A program made the position numbers and the translations under genes. This document shows, piece after piece, positions 25,084-32,806 of a DNA stretch of 64,000 nucleotides (its first letter is position 1; every line of letters starts with the position of its first letter). The DNA is taken from the NCBI RefSeq assembly GCF_008763945.1, contig NZ_VTQH01000001.1:1426110-1490109 (forward strand), given 5' to 3'. A model generated the notes under the pieces. The model did no database searches. It was given only the letters and a program-made list of their open reading frames with translations, and was not told where the DNA came from. This DNA is from Microbacterium testaceum StLB037. Lineage in GTDB: Bacteria; Actinomycetota; Actinomycetes; Actinomycetales; Microbacteriaceae.

Positions 25084-27196
25084 GTTCCGCCCTCTACCGT
25101 TCAGGGTGCGGCCCGCCCCCATGGAGACTGTGGCGAGTTTCGCGCGTCGACTGCAACGTGCGAATGCCATCGACACGCTCACGTGGCGCACCTGGCTTCT
25201 CCGGACGCTCGGACACCGAGCCCCGTCTGATGAACGTCTCGGACCCTTTCTCGAGTCCGTCGCGGGTCTACGAACAGGGCACTTCGCACACGAGGCCGCG
25301 CTGCTGCCGCACCATCTCGACGGAGCCACGTGCGAAAACTGCGTGACTGGTCTCTCCGAGCGCTTCGCATGCACCCGGTGCACGCACGGGGAGGCTGTCC
25401 CCCAGACCGAGCATGACGGCCCTCGAACATGTCGAAAGCACAACCGGTGGCTCGGCCCGGGAACCGCAGCTGAGGGCCAGTATGCGGCAAGTCCGGCCGC
25501 GATGCGGGCCGACAGGACTTACGCCAGGCTGAGGCACAAGGGCGACCTCGACGCCCACCGCCTCGCCGAACTCATGGAATCCGTGGACATGTGGGCGGAA
25601 ACCGAGGTGCAAGGCGGTCTCAGCTCCGCAGAACGCTTCGTGGTCGCCGTCGATCTCGGCGCGCGTGTCACCTCGCCTGCCGTGCTCGCCAGCTTGATAG
25701 CCGGGAATTCCACACCCTCGACGCGCTACCAGGCCCTCTCCGCGGCCGTGGCGACAGTGGTCGGAGGGCGCAGCTGCACCGTTTTGGTCGACGCGCTGTG
25801 GATGACGCTCAGGGCTGTCGGTCACCCGGATGCGTCCGGACCCCACGCTTTCGCGGCTGTGGGCGGCCTTGTGTTCGCAGCACCCAACGACCTTCAGGAT
25901 CTTCGCACGTGTGCCTATCCGCGAGCCCGGCATCTGCATCTCACCCAATACGTCTCCTCCACCGTGGCGGGTACTCGACACGCGCAACGGACGAAAGCGT
26001 GCAATTACATGTGCCCCCTCGGGCACGACTATGACAATGTCCCAAGCCGCCTTCGACGGGTTAAAGGAAACGGCTGCCCGTATTGTGGGGGCCAAAAAGC
26101 ATTGGCCGGATTCAATTCGATAACAGACCTCTACCCAGACGTGGCGGCCGAATGGCACCCGTCTAAGAACGGGTTGCTTCGACCGACAGACCTCCGCCCA
26201 GGATCCGACGAAATGATCTTCTGGTTGTGCAAGAAGAGGGGGCATACTTTTGAAGCCATGCCCAAAGACCGGTGCTTAAACGGTGTCAACTGCGGCTACT
26301 GCCGGAACCTCCTAGTCGACGCTTCGACGAATTCCCTAGCTGCAACGGAACCGGCTTTCATCGCCGAATGGGACGAAGAAGGGAATGGGGAACTTACGCC
26401 GTGGCACGTTACTGCAGGGTCGGACAGGAAAGTGCGATGGATTTGTGCTGAGCATGGCTCGTACGAAGAGAAGCTTTACGTGAGAGTGAAGCTCAACAGG
26501 GGGTGTCCGTACTGTCGCGGCAAGAAGGTCCACCCGACAACCAGTCTCGCCGCCACCGATCCCGTGCTCGCGTCGCGGTGGCATCCGACCAAGAACGGAT
26601 TGCTGACGCCGAGCGACGTGTTCGCGAAGTCTCGTGATAAAGCGTGGTGGACGTGCCCGCGACATGGGCTCCACGTGTATGAAGCTTGCATTTACGCTCA
26701 GCGGGGCCTGAAGGGCTGCCCGTTCTGCGCCGGCAAAGCTGTGAATGCAAGTAATTCGATGCGGACTACACATCCCCACCTGGCTGCTGAGTTCCACCCG
26801 ACGATGAATGGAGCAAGGACACCGGACAATACAACCGCAGGAGCGAGCAAACTCTGGTGGCTGTGTGAGCTAGGGCATCACTGGGAAGCTCAGGGTGCCC
26901 AACGTTCTACGCGAGGGACCGGGTGCCCCTATTGCAGTAACAGGCTGGTGTGGGTCGGATTCAACGACATGGCCACCACGCATCCGCACCTGGTCAACGA
27001 ATGGGATTTCGAACGGAATCACCCCCTGCTTCTGGAGGAGGTCGTGGCCGGGACGAACAAGCGGATCCACTGGAAGTGCCGGTGTGGGTACCGGTGGAGG
27101 GCAGCAGGTGGGGACCGGGTCACCGGCCATGGATGCAACGAGTGCAACTTGCGACGACGTCGGCAGGAGGCATCCCGACCGTCTGAGAAGGATTGA
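25073..27196 (+). CDS. tniQ: TniQ/TnsD-like target selector with a C-terminal zinc-ribbon array
   Basis: About 707 residues. Start taken at ATG 25073, six bases after GCGAGG; an in-frame ATG at 25067 is close by. The N-terminal TniQ domain is clear: FRVRPAPMETVASFARRLQR, then a zinc site CENC...CTRC and RTCRKHNRWL at about residues 87-125. From about residue 308 on, six CxxC knuckles (CPYC, CGYC, CPYC, CPFC, CPYC, CNEC) alternate with W-HP-N-G-TP-and-G repeats of about 60-70 residues (VAAEWHPSKNGLLRPTDL, LASRWHPTKNGLLTPSDV). These resemble DUF4379/treble-clef zinc domains. In Tn7 this position is taken by DNA-binding target-recognition domains, so the array may read the attachment site. Confidence 0.85.
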   Translation: MQTEFRPLPFRVRPAPMETVASFARRLQRANAIDTLTWRTWLLRTLGHRAPSDERLGPFLESVAGLRTGHFAHEAALLPHHLDGATCENCVTGLSERFACTRCTHGEAVPQTEHDGPRTCRKHNRWLGPGTAAEGQYAASPAAMRADRTYARLRHKGDLDAHRLAELMESVDMWAETEVQGGLSSAERFVVAVDLGARVTSPAVLASLIAGNSTPSTRYQALSAAVATVVGGRSCTVLVDALWMTLRAVGHPDASGPHAFAAVGGLVFAAPNDLQDLRTCAYPRARHLHLTQYVSSTVAGTRHAQRTKACNYMCPLGHDYDNVPSRLRRVKGNGCPYCGGQKALAGFNSITDLYPDVAAEWHPSKNGLLRPTDLRPGSDEMIFWLCKKRGHTFEAMPKDRCLNGVNCGYCRNLLVDASTNSLAATEPAFIAEWDEEGNGELTPWHVTAGSDRKVRWICAEHGSYEEKLYVRVKLNRGCPYCRGKKVHPTTSLAATDPVLASRWHPTKNGLLTPSDVFAKSRDKAWWTCPRHGLHVYEACIYAQRGLKGCPFCAGKAVNASNSMRTTHPHLAAEFHPTMNGARTPDNTTAGASKLWWLCELGHHWEAQGAQRSTRGTGCPYCSNRLVWVGFNDMATTHPHLVNEWDFERNHPLLLEEVVAGTNKRIHWKCRCGYRWRAAGGDRVTGHGCNECNLRRRRQEASRPSEKD

Positions 27197-27239
27197 GAGC
27201 TGAAGGGCCGGCTTAGGGCCATGCATAAGGACCCCGGGA

Positions 27240-28352
27240 CTAGAGGGCTTGGGCCCGGAAACGCCAAGACGCCGTAATTCTCGACACTGCGGCGAAATCT
27301 CGGGCTTGGGCGGCCTCGCCAAGCGGTTCAAACGCATCCGCGATCTCACGGTCAGTCATCGAAGAGAACAAGCTTGCGTAGGCGCTTCGAGTCGTCTCGC
27401 CGTCCGTCTCCACCATCATTGCGATCAAATCACCGCGGAGCGCGGTGGCTTTCAGTCGCTCCGCAGCGCGCACCGCTGCCGCGAAGGGCTCGGCCGCAGC
27501 CCACGCCGCTTGATGATCAACATAGCCGCGGTTGATGTCCAGGTGCGGTGGTAGATCCGGAAGATCAATACGGCCGGCGATGAGAATGGGCAAGGCGATG
27601 CGTCGCACCCACTCCTCGAGGTCACGTGCCTCCCACATGAGCGTACGGAGCTCCCCCGTGTGCGGACGGCGTACGGCGACCTGTGGCCAGACGGAAACGC
27701 CGGATGTCGTTCCTCGGGGAACCGACACGAGAACAGAACCGATCTCACCAAACCCGCGGGAGGCATCCTGTTCGACGTCTCGCGGTCTTGTGTCCAGAAG
27801 TACCTTTCCGACGCCGACGGTGGCAATTGCTGGTGCTTGATGCTTCGCGGCGTTGGTGAAAGCGACCAGCCTTCGTAGAGGATGTAAATCCGGATCCTTC
27901 CGGTGCCACGGTTGTAGTCTGTCGAGCCGTTTGTGAAGATCCGCGCCGGCGACGAACATCCCGTGGCTCTTTCGGTGCTTGTGACGCGTCCACGCAGCGA
28001 AGGCGTCCGGCGAGGAGGTCGACGGCATCTCGATGGCCCTACTCTCGTCCGGGGTGAGATCCCGCGGCAGGCGCTCCGTCACCTCTGCCGTCAATGAATG
28101 CTCAAGAACGTTCCGTAGCTGATTCAGCGCGTCGGCAAATAGTCGCGCCACCGACTGCGGCAGCGGGGCGACGTTTGTGAGAACGACTTCCTCGGTGCTC
28201 TCGGTCCATCGGGATTGGAGAGTTAGTGGCCCAGGTGCATCTAGATAAACCTCGAGAGTGCGGGCCATGCGGTCGATGGTGGCATCGACGTGGGCCAGCG
28301 TGTACAGCACATGTTGTTGATGATCAGGTAGCCATGGCACGAGCGCGGACAC
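27240..28352 (-). CDS. Unknown protein with HEPN-like RNxxxH motif
   Basis: A 370-residue soluble protein starting at GTG 28352, with no clear ribosome site. A helical N-terminal region contains ADALNQLRNVLEHSL; R80-N-V-L-E-H85 fits the Rx4H signature seen in HEPN-type ribonucleases and in related NLRSALDH proteins. Later come HPLRRLVAFTNAAKHQAP and a mixed middle part. The first gene beyond tniQ, convergent with it with 43 bp between the stops, it is probably transposon cargo. No confident family can be named. Confidence 0.5.
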   Translation of the reverse strand: MSALVPWLPDHQQHVLYTLAHVDATIDRMARTLEVYLDAPGPLTLQSRWTESTEEVVLTNVAPLPQSVARLFADALNQLRNVLEHSLTAEVTERLPRDLTPDESRAIEMPSTSSPDAFAAWTRHKHRKSHGMFVAGADLHKRLDRLQPWHRKDPDLHPLRRLVAFTNAAKHQAPAIATVGVGKVLLDTRPRDVEQDASRGFGEIGSVLVSVPRGTTSGVSVWPQVAVRRPHTGELRTLMWEARDLEEWVRRIALPILIAGRIDLPDLPPHLDINRGYVDHQAAWAAAEPFAAAVRAAERLKATALRGDLIAMMVETDGETTRSAYASLFSSMTDREIADAFEPLGEAAQARDFAAVSRITASWRFRAQAL

Positions 28353-28682
28353 GCCAAGAGCCTATGCCGCGCCGCTTTTCGGTCCGCTGGCCGCCCTCCA
28401 GAGAATCTGGGTGCCGCCGACTGAGCTGAGAACGGTAGCACGCGACCATCTCTGGCTCAGCCCGGCCTAGGGTCGGGATTCTGTCGCGACGGTTGTAGTC
28501 AATTGAACAGCCATGGCCCTACTCCCGTCTGGGGGCACACCATTGTGCGCCGCGTCTGTGGAGAACGTAAGCCTTACGGGCTCGATGTGTTCCACGCTGT
28601 GTGCGAGTTTCGACATCCGTGGGCGGCTACTCCTGAGGCGCCACGCCGATGCCCCTGCCGCCGCCGTGCGCCGCGACCCCGT
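28353..28682. other. Gap with no recognisable feature
   Basis: These 330 bases between two leftward genes show no good coding frame or strong hairpin. They presumably contain the promoter of the gene ending at 27240. Confidence 0.35.
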
Positions 28683-30557
28683 TCATCTAGACGACTTATC
28701 CGTGCCGCGGGGGTTCTCGGTTCCCAGTCTCTTGAGGATTGACATCCCAGCTCCGCGCGTCTCTTCCACCTCGCGCCGGCGGTTTTCATGCTGTGCCAGT
28801 ACTGCCGCGATGGTCGTATCGCTTGCGAACGCCTGTAGTGCGAGGTTGATGGCGTCATCGGTCATCGCTCTGGAGAAGTTGCGGACGCTATGCAACGCTG
28901 CTGCGCCTACGGGGTTCCCATGTACGACGGCGTTCCGCACGCGACGATGGCGGGCACGCACGACCTCCATTTCGCCTCGGATAGCGGCGAGGTGGAGGCG
29001 CTCTGCGTCCACGGAGGTGATGATTGTGAACCCCTGACGCAAGCCGGCAGCGGCGGCTGGCGGGCACGCGAAGTCCTCAAGATGTCGCCGGTTCTCCCAT
29101 AGTCGGGTCAAGTCGACGATCCTCGTGCCGAGTTCACTGATGTCGGAGAAGCGGTCGTAAATCGTGTCAACCAACTCATGACGATTGTCCATGTCGTCTA
29201 CCTGCAACGGCGCGAGCAGGAGCTCGAGTTCGAGCTGCCCGGCGTGCCGCTCGATCTCCAGCTCGGTGAGTGCATCCGTCAGTTCCAATGAATTCATCTG
29301 CGCCAGCGAGGCAATCTGCTCAATCGCATGATCTTCAAGCGCGGTTGCCACGCGCGGTGTAACAGGGCGGGCGCTGAAGGAACGCACATCTCGATGGTCC
29401 GTGAGCCGTGCCTCGCGGGCCGCGGCCAGAGCTTCGACCAGAAAATCCGGCATTTCTCTAGAAGACATAGCGCCGTCAAGCTCCTCCGAGAGGTGCTGGA
29501 GGATTTCGCTGCTCACCCGTACGCCATAGTGATCCTCCCCGGCGGGCCTCTGGTCGTACTCCGCGATGAGCGAGCCGGAACGCAAGTCTCCGTCCACGAG
29601 CGTCGACGACCCATGAGTGTCTATCCAACTGACGCCGCCGGCGTTCGCCACGATGTTGAGGACAGCCTCGATCTGTCGCTCGGCCTGCTGTGCCGCACCC
29701 AGGCTGCTGCGGCGCCCAAGGTCTGCCCTTGCAAGAACGAACTGATGGTGGGCGCGTCCTTGCGCGAACAGCTTTTCCTCACGAAGCCACATCGAACTCC
29801 TGAGGAGGCCACGCAACTCGTCACGCTCCGGGAACTCCTCGCCGTCATTACTGACCGCGTTGTGCACCGCCCAGTCAGCAGCGAGGAACGTTAGCCGTCC
29901 GACGCTCACCCGAAGGTCAACCTGGGCACGCCGGTATAGCTTCCAAACGACCACGTGACCGACTGGGGCCTTCGCCGCGAGGCGCGCTCGCGCCGCGGAC
30001 ACCTTCTCTTCGGCTGACATGCTCACCGGGGACTCGTCGCACGACCACCGGTCCCTTCCAGAAGTGAGGAGGGAAGCCGTTTCTGAGAGGACGCTCCAAT
30101 CGGAGGTCACTGCGGCGACCGTACCGGCGAGGACTTCGGCGCGCTGAACGAGACTGCTTAGAGTCGTCGCTCTCAGCTGCGCCAGCTCGCAAACGTCGTC
30201 GAAGGCGCGCCGCGACATGTCCGGCTGGGCCCATCGCGCCGAGAACTCTTCGGCAGCAGCAACGATGTCTTCCCGCGCGCGCGAAGAGGCGAGGAGCGGA
30301 AGGAGGTCCCTAACGGCGCCGGTGACCTGAGGGCCAAGATGCGTCGCAGAGTGGTGAACGTCCATGTCGAGGGAGTCGAGGTTGCGCCTATTCGACCAGG
30401 AAGACGCGCGTGCATCCCGCGCCCATGAGTGGAGCTCAGCGACCGCGTCGCCCAGAGTGTACGCGCGGGGTCGCGCCCTGCGGCTGACCGCGTTCACGGC
30501 CGCGGCTGCGGATTCGATCCACTCGTGGGGACCGAGCTCGTCGGAGTGCGCCGTCAT
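28683..30557 (-). CDS. Large unknown protein with C-terminal HEPN-like motif
   Basis: About 624 residues from ATG 30557 (TAHSDELGPHEWIESAAAAV), with in-frame ATGs slightly upstream as alternatives. It is mostly alpha-helical and soluble by composition. Near the C-terminus, RHRRVRNAVVHGNP contains R-N-A-V-V-H (about residues 541-546), an Rx4H signature as in HEPN nucleases of abortive-infection systems. No ATPase, protease or membrane motif is seen. It lies in the cargo part of the Tn7-like element. Likely a cargo effector, but this is inference. Confidence 0.5.
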   Translation of the reverse strand: MTAHSDELGPHEWIESAAAAVNAVSRRARPRAYTLGDAVAELHSWARDARASSWSNRRNLDSLDMDVHHSATHLGPQVTGAVRDLLPLLASSRAREDIVAAAEEFSARWAQPDMSRRAFDDVCELAQLRATTLSSLVQRAEVLAGTVAAVTSDWSVLSETASLLTSGRDRWSCDESPVSMSAEEKVSAARARLAAKAPVGHVVVWKLYRRAQVDLRVSVGRLTFLAADWAVHNAVSNDGEEFPERDELRGLLRSSMWLREEKLFAQGRAHHQFVLARADLGRRSSLGAAQQAERQIEAVLNIVANAGGVSWIDTHGSSTLVDGDLRSGSLIAEYDQRPAGEDHYGVRVSSEILQHLSEELDGAMSSREMPDFLVEALAAAREARLTDHRDVRSFSARPVTPRVATALEDHAIEQIASLAQMNSLELTDALTELEIERHAGQLELELLLAPLQVDDMDNRHELVDTIYDRFSDISELGTRIVDLTRLWENRRHLEDFACPPAAAAGLRQGFTIITSVDAERLHLAAIRGEMEVVRARHRRVRNAVVHGNPVGAAALHSVRNFSRAMTDDAINLALQAFASDTTIAAVLAQHENRRREVEETRGAGMSILKRLGTENPRGTDKSSR

Positions 30558-30767
30558 CCCCCGACGATAGGGGCTCATCGCTATCCAGCAGCCCGTCCAA
30601 CGTCCGTGCGGAGACACGGGAGGCGGTGGTCAGACGAGGCGGTCCCAAGTCGGTAGTTGCGTCACACCGCCGGCGTACGACACGCCGCTCCTGGCAAACA
30701 CGCAGTTTCCATGAGTAGAATCACGGATAGCTCATCTACCAGCGGTAGAAGGAGTTACGAGGCCGTC

Positions 30768-31298
30768 CTAACGGGCGGCCTTTGCCTTTCCTTGCTGCGC
30801 CCAATACTGCTCGTAGGCGTTGCGGCGACGACGGCGCTGGTGCTCACGGTCGACGGGGAACGCGGTCCACAGGAGCACGTAGTCGGGACGGTCTTCGACC
30901 ACAACCAGGTACGAGAAGTCACTCAGGCAGATGTGAAACCTAGTGCGGCCGCCGCGGCCTTCGACCCACCAGACGATGCGCTCGGACCGTGGACTCGGAT
31001 ACGTGGCCGAGAACTCATCAAGGATGAGACGCGGCCACGAGACGCATGCGCATCGGTCGGTCGAAACTTCCCGTTCCTCTTCGACCTCGCCCTCGGTGAT
31101 GATGTGCCAAAAAGTGTGGCAGTGGCCGTCCACCAGAGGCTGCTGCTTGATCGCGAAGCGCTTGCCCTCAATGGGCCAAGACGGTTTCTCGGCAAGGAAG
31201 TCCGCGGTGTAACGGCCGTAGATATGAGCGTAGTATTTCGGCCAGTCGCCGCCGAAGTCATTCAGGCTCGGTCCCGGCGGGGGCCAAGGGTCGTTCAT
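30768..31298 (-). CDS. Small BECR-nuclease/RelE-like protein of unknown function
   Basis: About 176 residues starting at ATG 31298 (NDPWPPPGPSLNDFGGDW). Its core, HTFWHIITEGE, WPRLILDEF, RFHICLSDFSYLVVVEDR and an Arg-rich tail (REHQRRRRRNAYEQYW), resembles small phage- and TA-associated proteins of the barnase/EndoU/RelE (BECR) type. The resemblance is by pattern only. Its start overlaps the stop of the DUF3800 gene by four bases (ATGA), so the two are co-translated and probably act together. Confidence 0.5.
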   Translation of the reverse strand: MNDPWPPPGPSLNDFGGDWPKYYAHIYGRYTADFLAEKPSWPIEGKRFAIKQQPLVDGHCHTFWHIITEGEVEEEREVSTDRCACVSWPRLILDEFSATYPSPRSERIVWWVEGRGGRTRFHICLSDFSYLVVVEDRPDYVLLWTAFPVDREHQRRRRRNAYEQYWAQQGKAKAAR

Positions 31299-31990
31299 CC
31301 GCGACCTTGCCAATGGAACAGATTGAACTTCTCCTCGCGGAGCAAGGTGGACCGGAGCAGGTCGTATCCGGATCTCTCGCGAACCCTGTTCGCGAGAGCC
31401 AGCTTGGCCGGGCTCGCGTCGAGTCCCCTGTTGACATATGACACCGCCCCCAGCAGCAAATCTGCTAACTGCAGCTGCACGACATCGTGAGACTGCACGA
31501 TTTGGACCCGCTGGACGATTCGGTGGTCGAAGTCATAGCGACTATTGGCGAGGACATCATGAAGCTTCCTGGCCTTCGTGCCTCCGCGCGTGTCCTTTTT
31601 GTCGAGGTAGATGCGGTAGCCGCTGCCCGGGGACAAGAGCCGAGTGAGCAGCTGGTACATCATCTTGTAGTACCAGTCATCGTGAGATTGCCCGTACTTC
31701 TCGTGGTTGAGTTGCGACTTCGTAGCAACCACTGCGCGGAACTTCAGGTCATCGTCGTCGAAGAAGTAGTCGACAAGATCCCTGTAGTACTCGAACTTCG
31801 CCGGAGAGACGTTCGTCCACTTGAGTTCGAACGCCGTCGGCAGATGGTGTCGCTCTCGTATCTCCCTCAACCGGAGCGAGGTCTCCCGGCTCTTCTCGAC
31901 GGCGCACGTGACAGCGCCGAGGACCATCACGGGCTGACCATCGTTGGGCAGGTGGCCGCTCTCGTCGCAGTAGATGTTGACCAAGTTCAT
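31295..31990 (-). CDS. DUF3800-family protein
   Basis: About 231 residues; start taken at ATG 31990 behind a G-rich ribosome site (CGGGGG), with an in-frame GTG at 32005 as alternative. It opens with NLVNIYCDESGHLP, the DUF3800 hallmark, then ELKWTNVSP, a YRIYLDKKDTRGG strand and VQSHDVVQLQLADLLLGAV near the end. The conserved Asp residues give an RNase H-like active-site pattern. It is the first gene of an overlapping pair with 30768-31298, in the last part of the presumed transposon cargo. Confidence 0.85.
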   Translation of the reverse strand: MNLVNIYCDESGHLPNDGQPVMVLGAVTCAVEKSRETSLRLREIRERHHLPTAFELKWTNVSPAKFEYYRDLVDYFFDDDDLKFRAVVATKSQLNHEKYGQSHDDWYYKMMYQLLTRLLSPGSGYRIYLDKKDTRGGTKARKLHDVLANSRYDFDHRIVQRVQIVQSHDVVQLQLADLLLGAVSYVNRGLDASPAKLALANRVRERSGYDLLRSTLLREEKFNLFHWQGRG

Positions 31991-32005
31991 TCTCGCCCCC
32001 GACAC

Positions 32006-32461
32006 ATGAGTTTACGTGGCGGTCGGCGACATTCCCGTCGCCGCGGAGGTCTTCTGGCGCGATCAAGGTGGTCGGTGACGGCACGCCGTTCAGACGCATC
32101 GCTATTGACGGGGGAAAGGGGGCGACCGCGCGACTACCGCGTCGGACGCGCGCGTCGACGTTGTGCCTGCTTGGGAGCCAGTCTCGCTCGACCTCTGCTG
32201 TGGTGAGGTTTCTGACCGCGCGCGTGATCACACCTGATGACGCTGCTCGGTGGGAACCGGGTTTGCGACCACCGCGCCAGTGCTGGGTCAACTAGGTCAG
32301 ATTTAGATCAGCTTGTGGGCGGTCTCATAACTGAGGCCTCCAGGCGGCGGAACTTCCGTCATCGTCGGATGTCGCACCGACGACCCTCCACGCCGACGCA
32401 AGAAACGCTGAAGATTGGCGCATGTCCCCCAAATGGGGGACATGCGCGGTATACCTTTCAG
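32006..32461. other. Gene-free junction between accessory region and backbone
   Basis: No coding frame is convincing across these 456 bases; base composition rises to backbone level at the right end. It contains the 30-bp inverted repeat at 32418-32447 and a -10-like TATACC at 32450-32455. A transposon end or an integration scar could lie here, but no clear terminal repeat was found. Confidence 0.4.
32418..32447. repeat. 30-bp near-perfect palindrome
   Basis: GCGCATGTCCCCCA (32418-32431) pairs with TGGGGGACATGCGC (32434-32447) around AA. It lies immediately upstream of a -10-like TATACC and the start of a small membrane protein gene, so it may be an operator, a terminator for leftward or rightward transcription, or a mobile-element mark. 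Confidence 0.8.
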
Positions 32462-32773
32462 ATGGCCCCGTCGTCAGGCACTCCGCTAGCCCCCCTAGCT
32501 GACGACGGGGCCACACCGCGTCTCACCGCCGTTCGACGGCCGACGCGCGGACCCCACGACCGCCTCCTGGGCTGGCTCAGCGCGGGGCTCGGCGTCGCGA
32601 TCAGCACGATCCTCGTGACCCACTGGTGGAGGGTCGAGGGATGGGCCGACGAGGCGCAGGTGGTCGACCCGCCGCTCCCGCCGTTCCTCGAGATCGTGGC
32701 CCTCGTCGGCCCCGGGACGGTCCTCGTCATCGGGGGCCTTCTCACCGCTCTGCGGCACGACGCCCGCAGGTGA
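32462..32773 (+). CDS. Small two-helix membrane protein
   Basis: A 103-residue protein from ATG 32462, which lies six bases after a -10-like TATACC (32450-32455), suggesting a leaderless mRNA. Two membrane segments are visible: LLGWLSAGLGVAISTILVTHW and, near the end, a segment from FLEIVALVGPG to IGGLLTAL. The N-terminal coding sequence is itself an inverted repeat (32463-32513), so the gene call is not certain. It converges with the MFS gene. Function unknown. Confidence 0.6.
   Translation: MAPSSGTPLAPLADDGATPRLTAVRRPTRGPHDRLLGWLSAGLGVAISTILVTHWWRVEGWADEAQVVDPPLPPFLEIVALVGPGTVLVIGGLLTALRHDARR
32463..32513. repeat. 15-bp inverted repeat at the start of the small membrane gene
   Basis: TGGCCCCGTCGTCAG (32463-32477) pairs perfectly with CTGACGACGGGGCCA (32499-32513). 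Inside it GCTAG and CTAGC give a second short stem. The hairpin would start one base into the coding sequence and could control translation, or act as a terminator if the ORF is not real. Confidence 0.7.
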
Positions 32774-32806
32774 CGGCCGGGGTCGCCCGACCGCTTCCGG
32801 CCCGAC

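Larger units (their letters stand above)
21128..32005. mobile_element. Tn7-like transposon (limits approximate)
   Basis: The run tnsA-tnsB-tnsC-tniQ on one strand, with repeats before tnsA and a block of unrelated leftward genes after tniQ, is the layout of a Tn7-like element. The stated limits are the outermost genes judged to belong to it. I could not find matching terminal inverted repeats or a target duplication, so both ends are undefined. The backbone resumes by 32.46 kb. Confidence 0.6.

Noticed and set aside
28360-28385. Possible distal TnsB site (CGCTTTT near 28373)
   Set aside because: Matches the repeat near tnsA only over a short core and stands alone.
32237-32461. N-terminal extension of the small membrane protein
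   Set aside because: The extension runs through the 30-bp palindrome and has no protein-like character; ATG 32462 after a -10 box is better.
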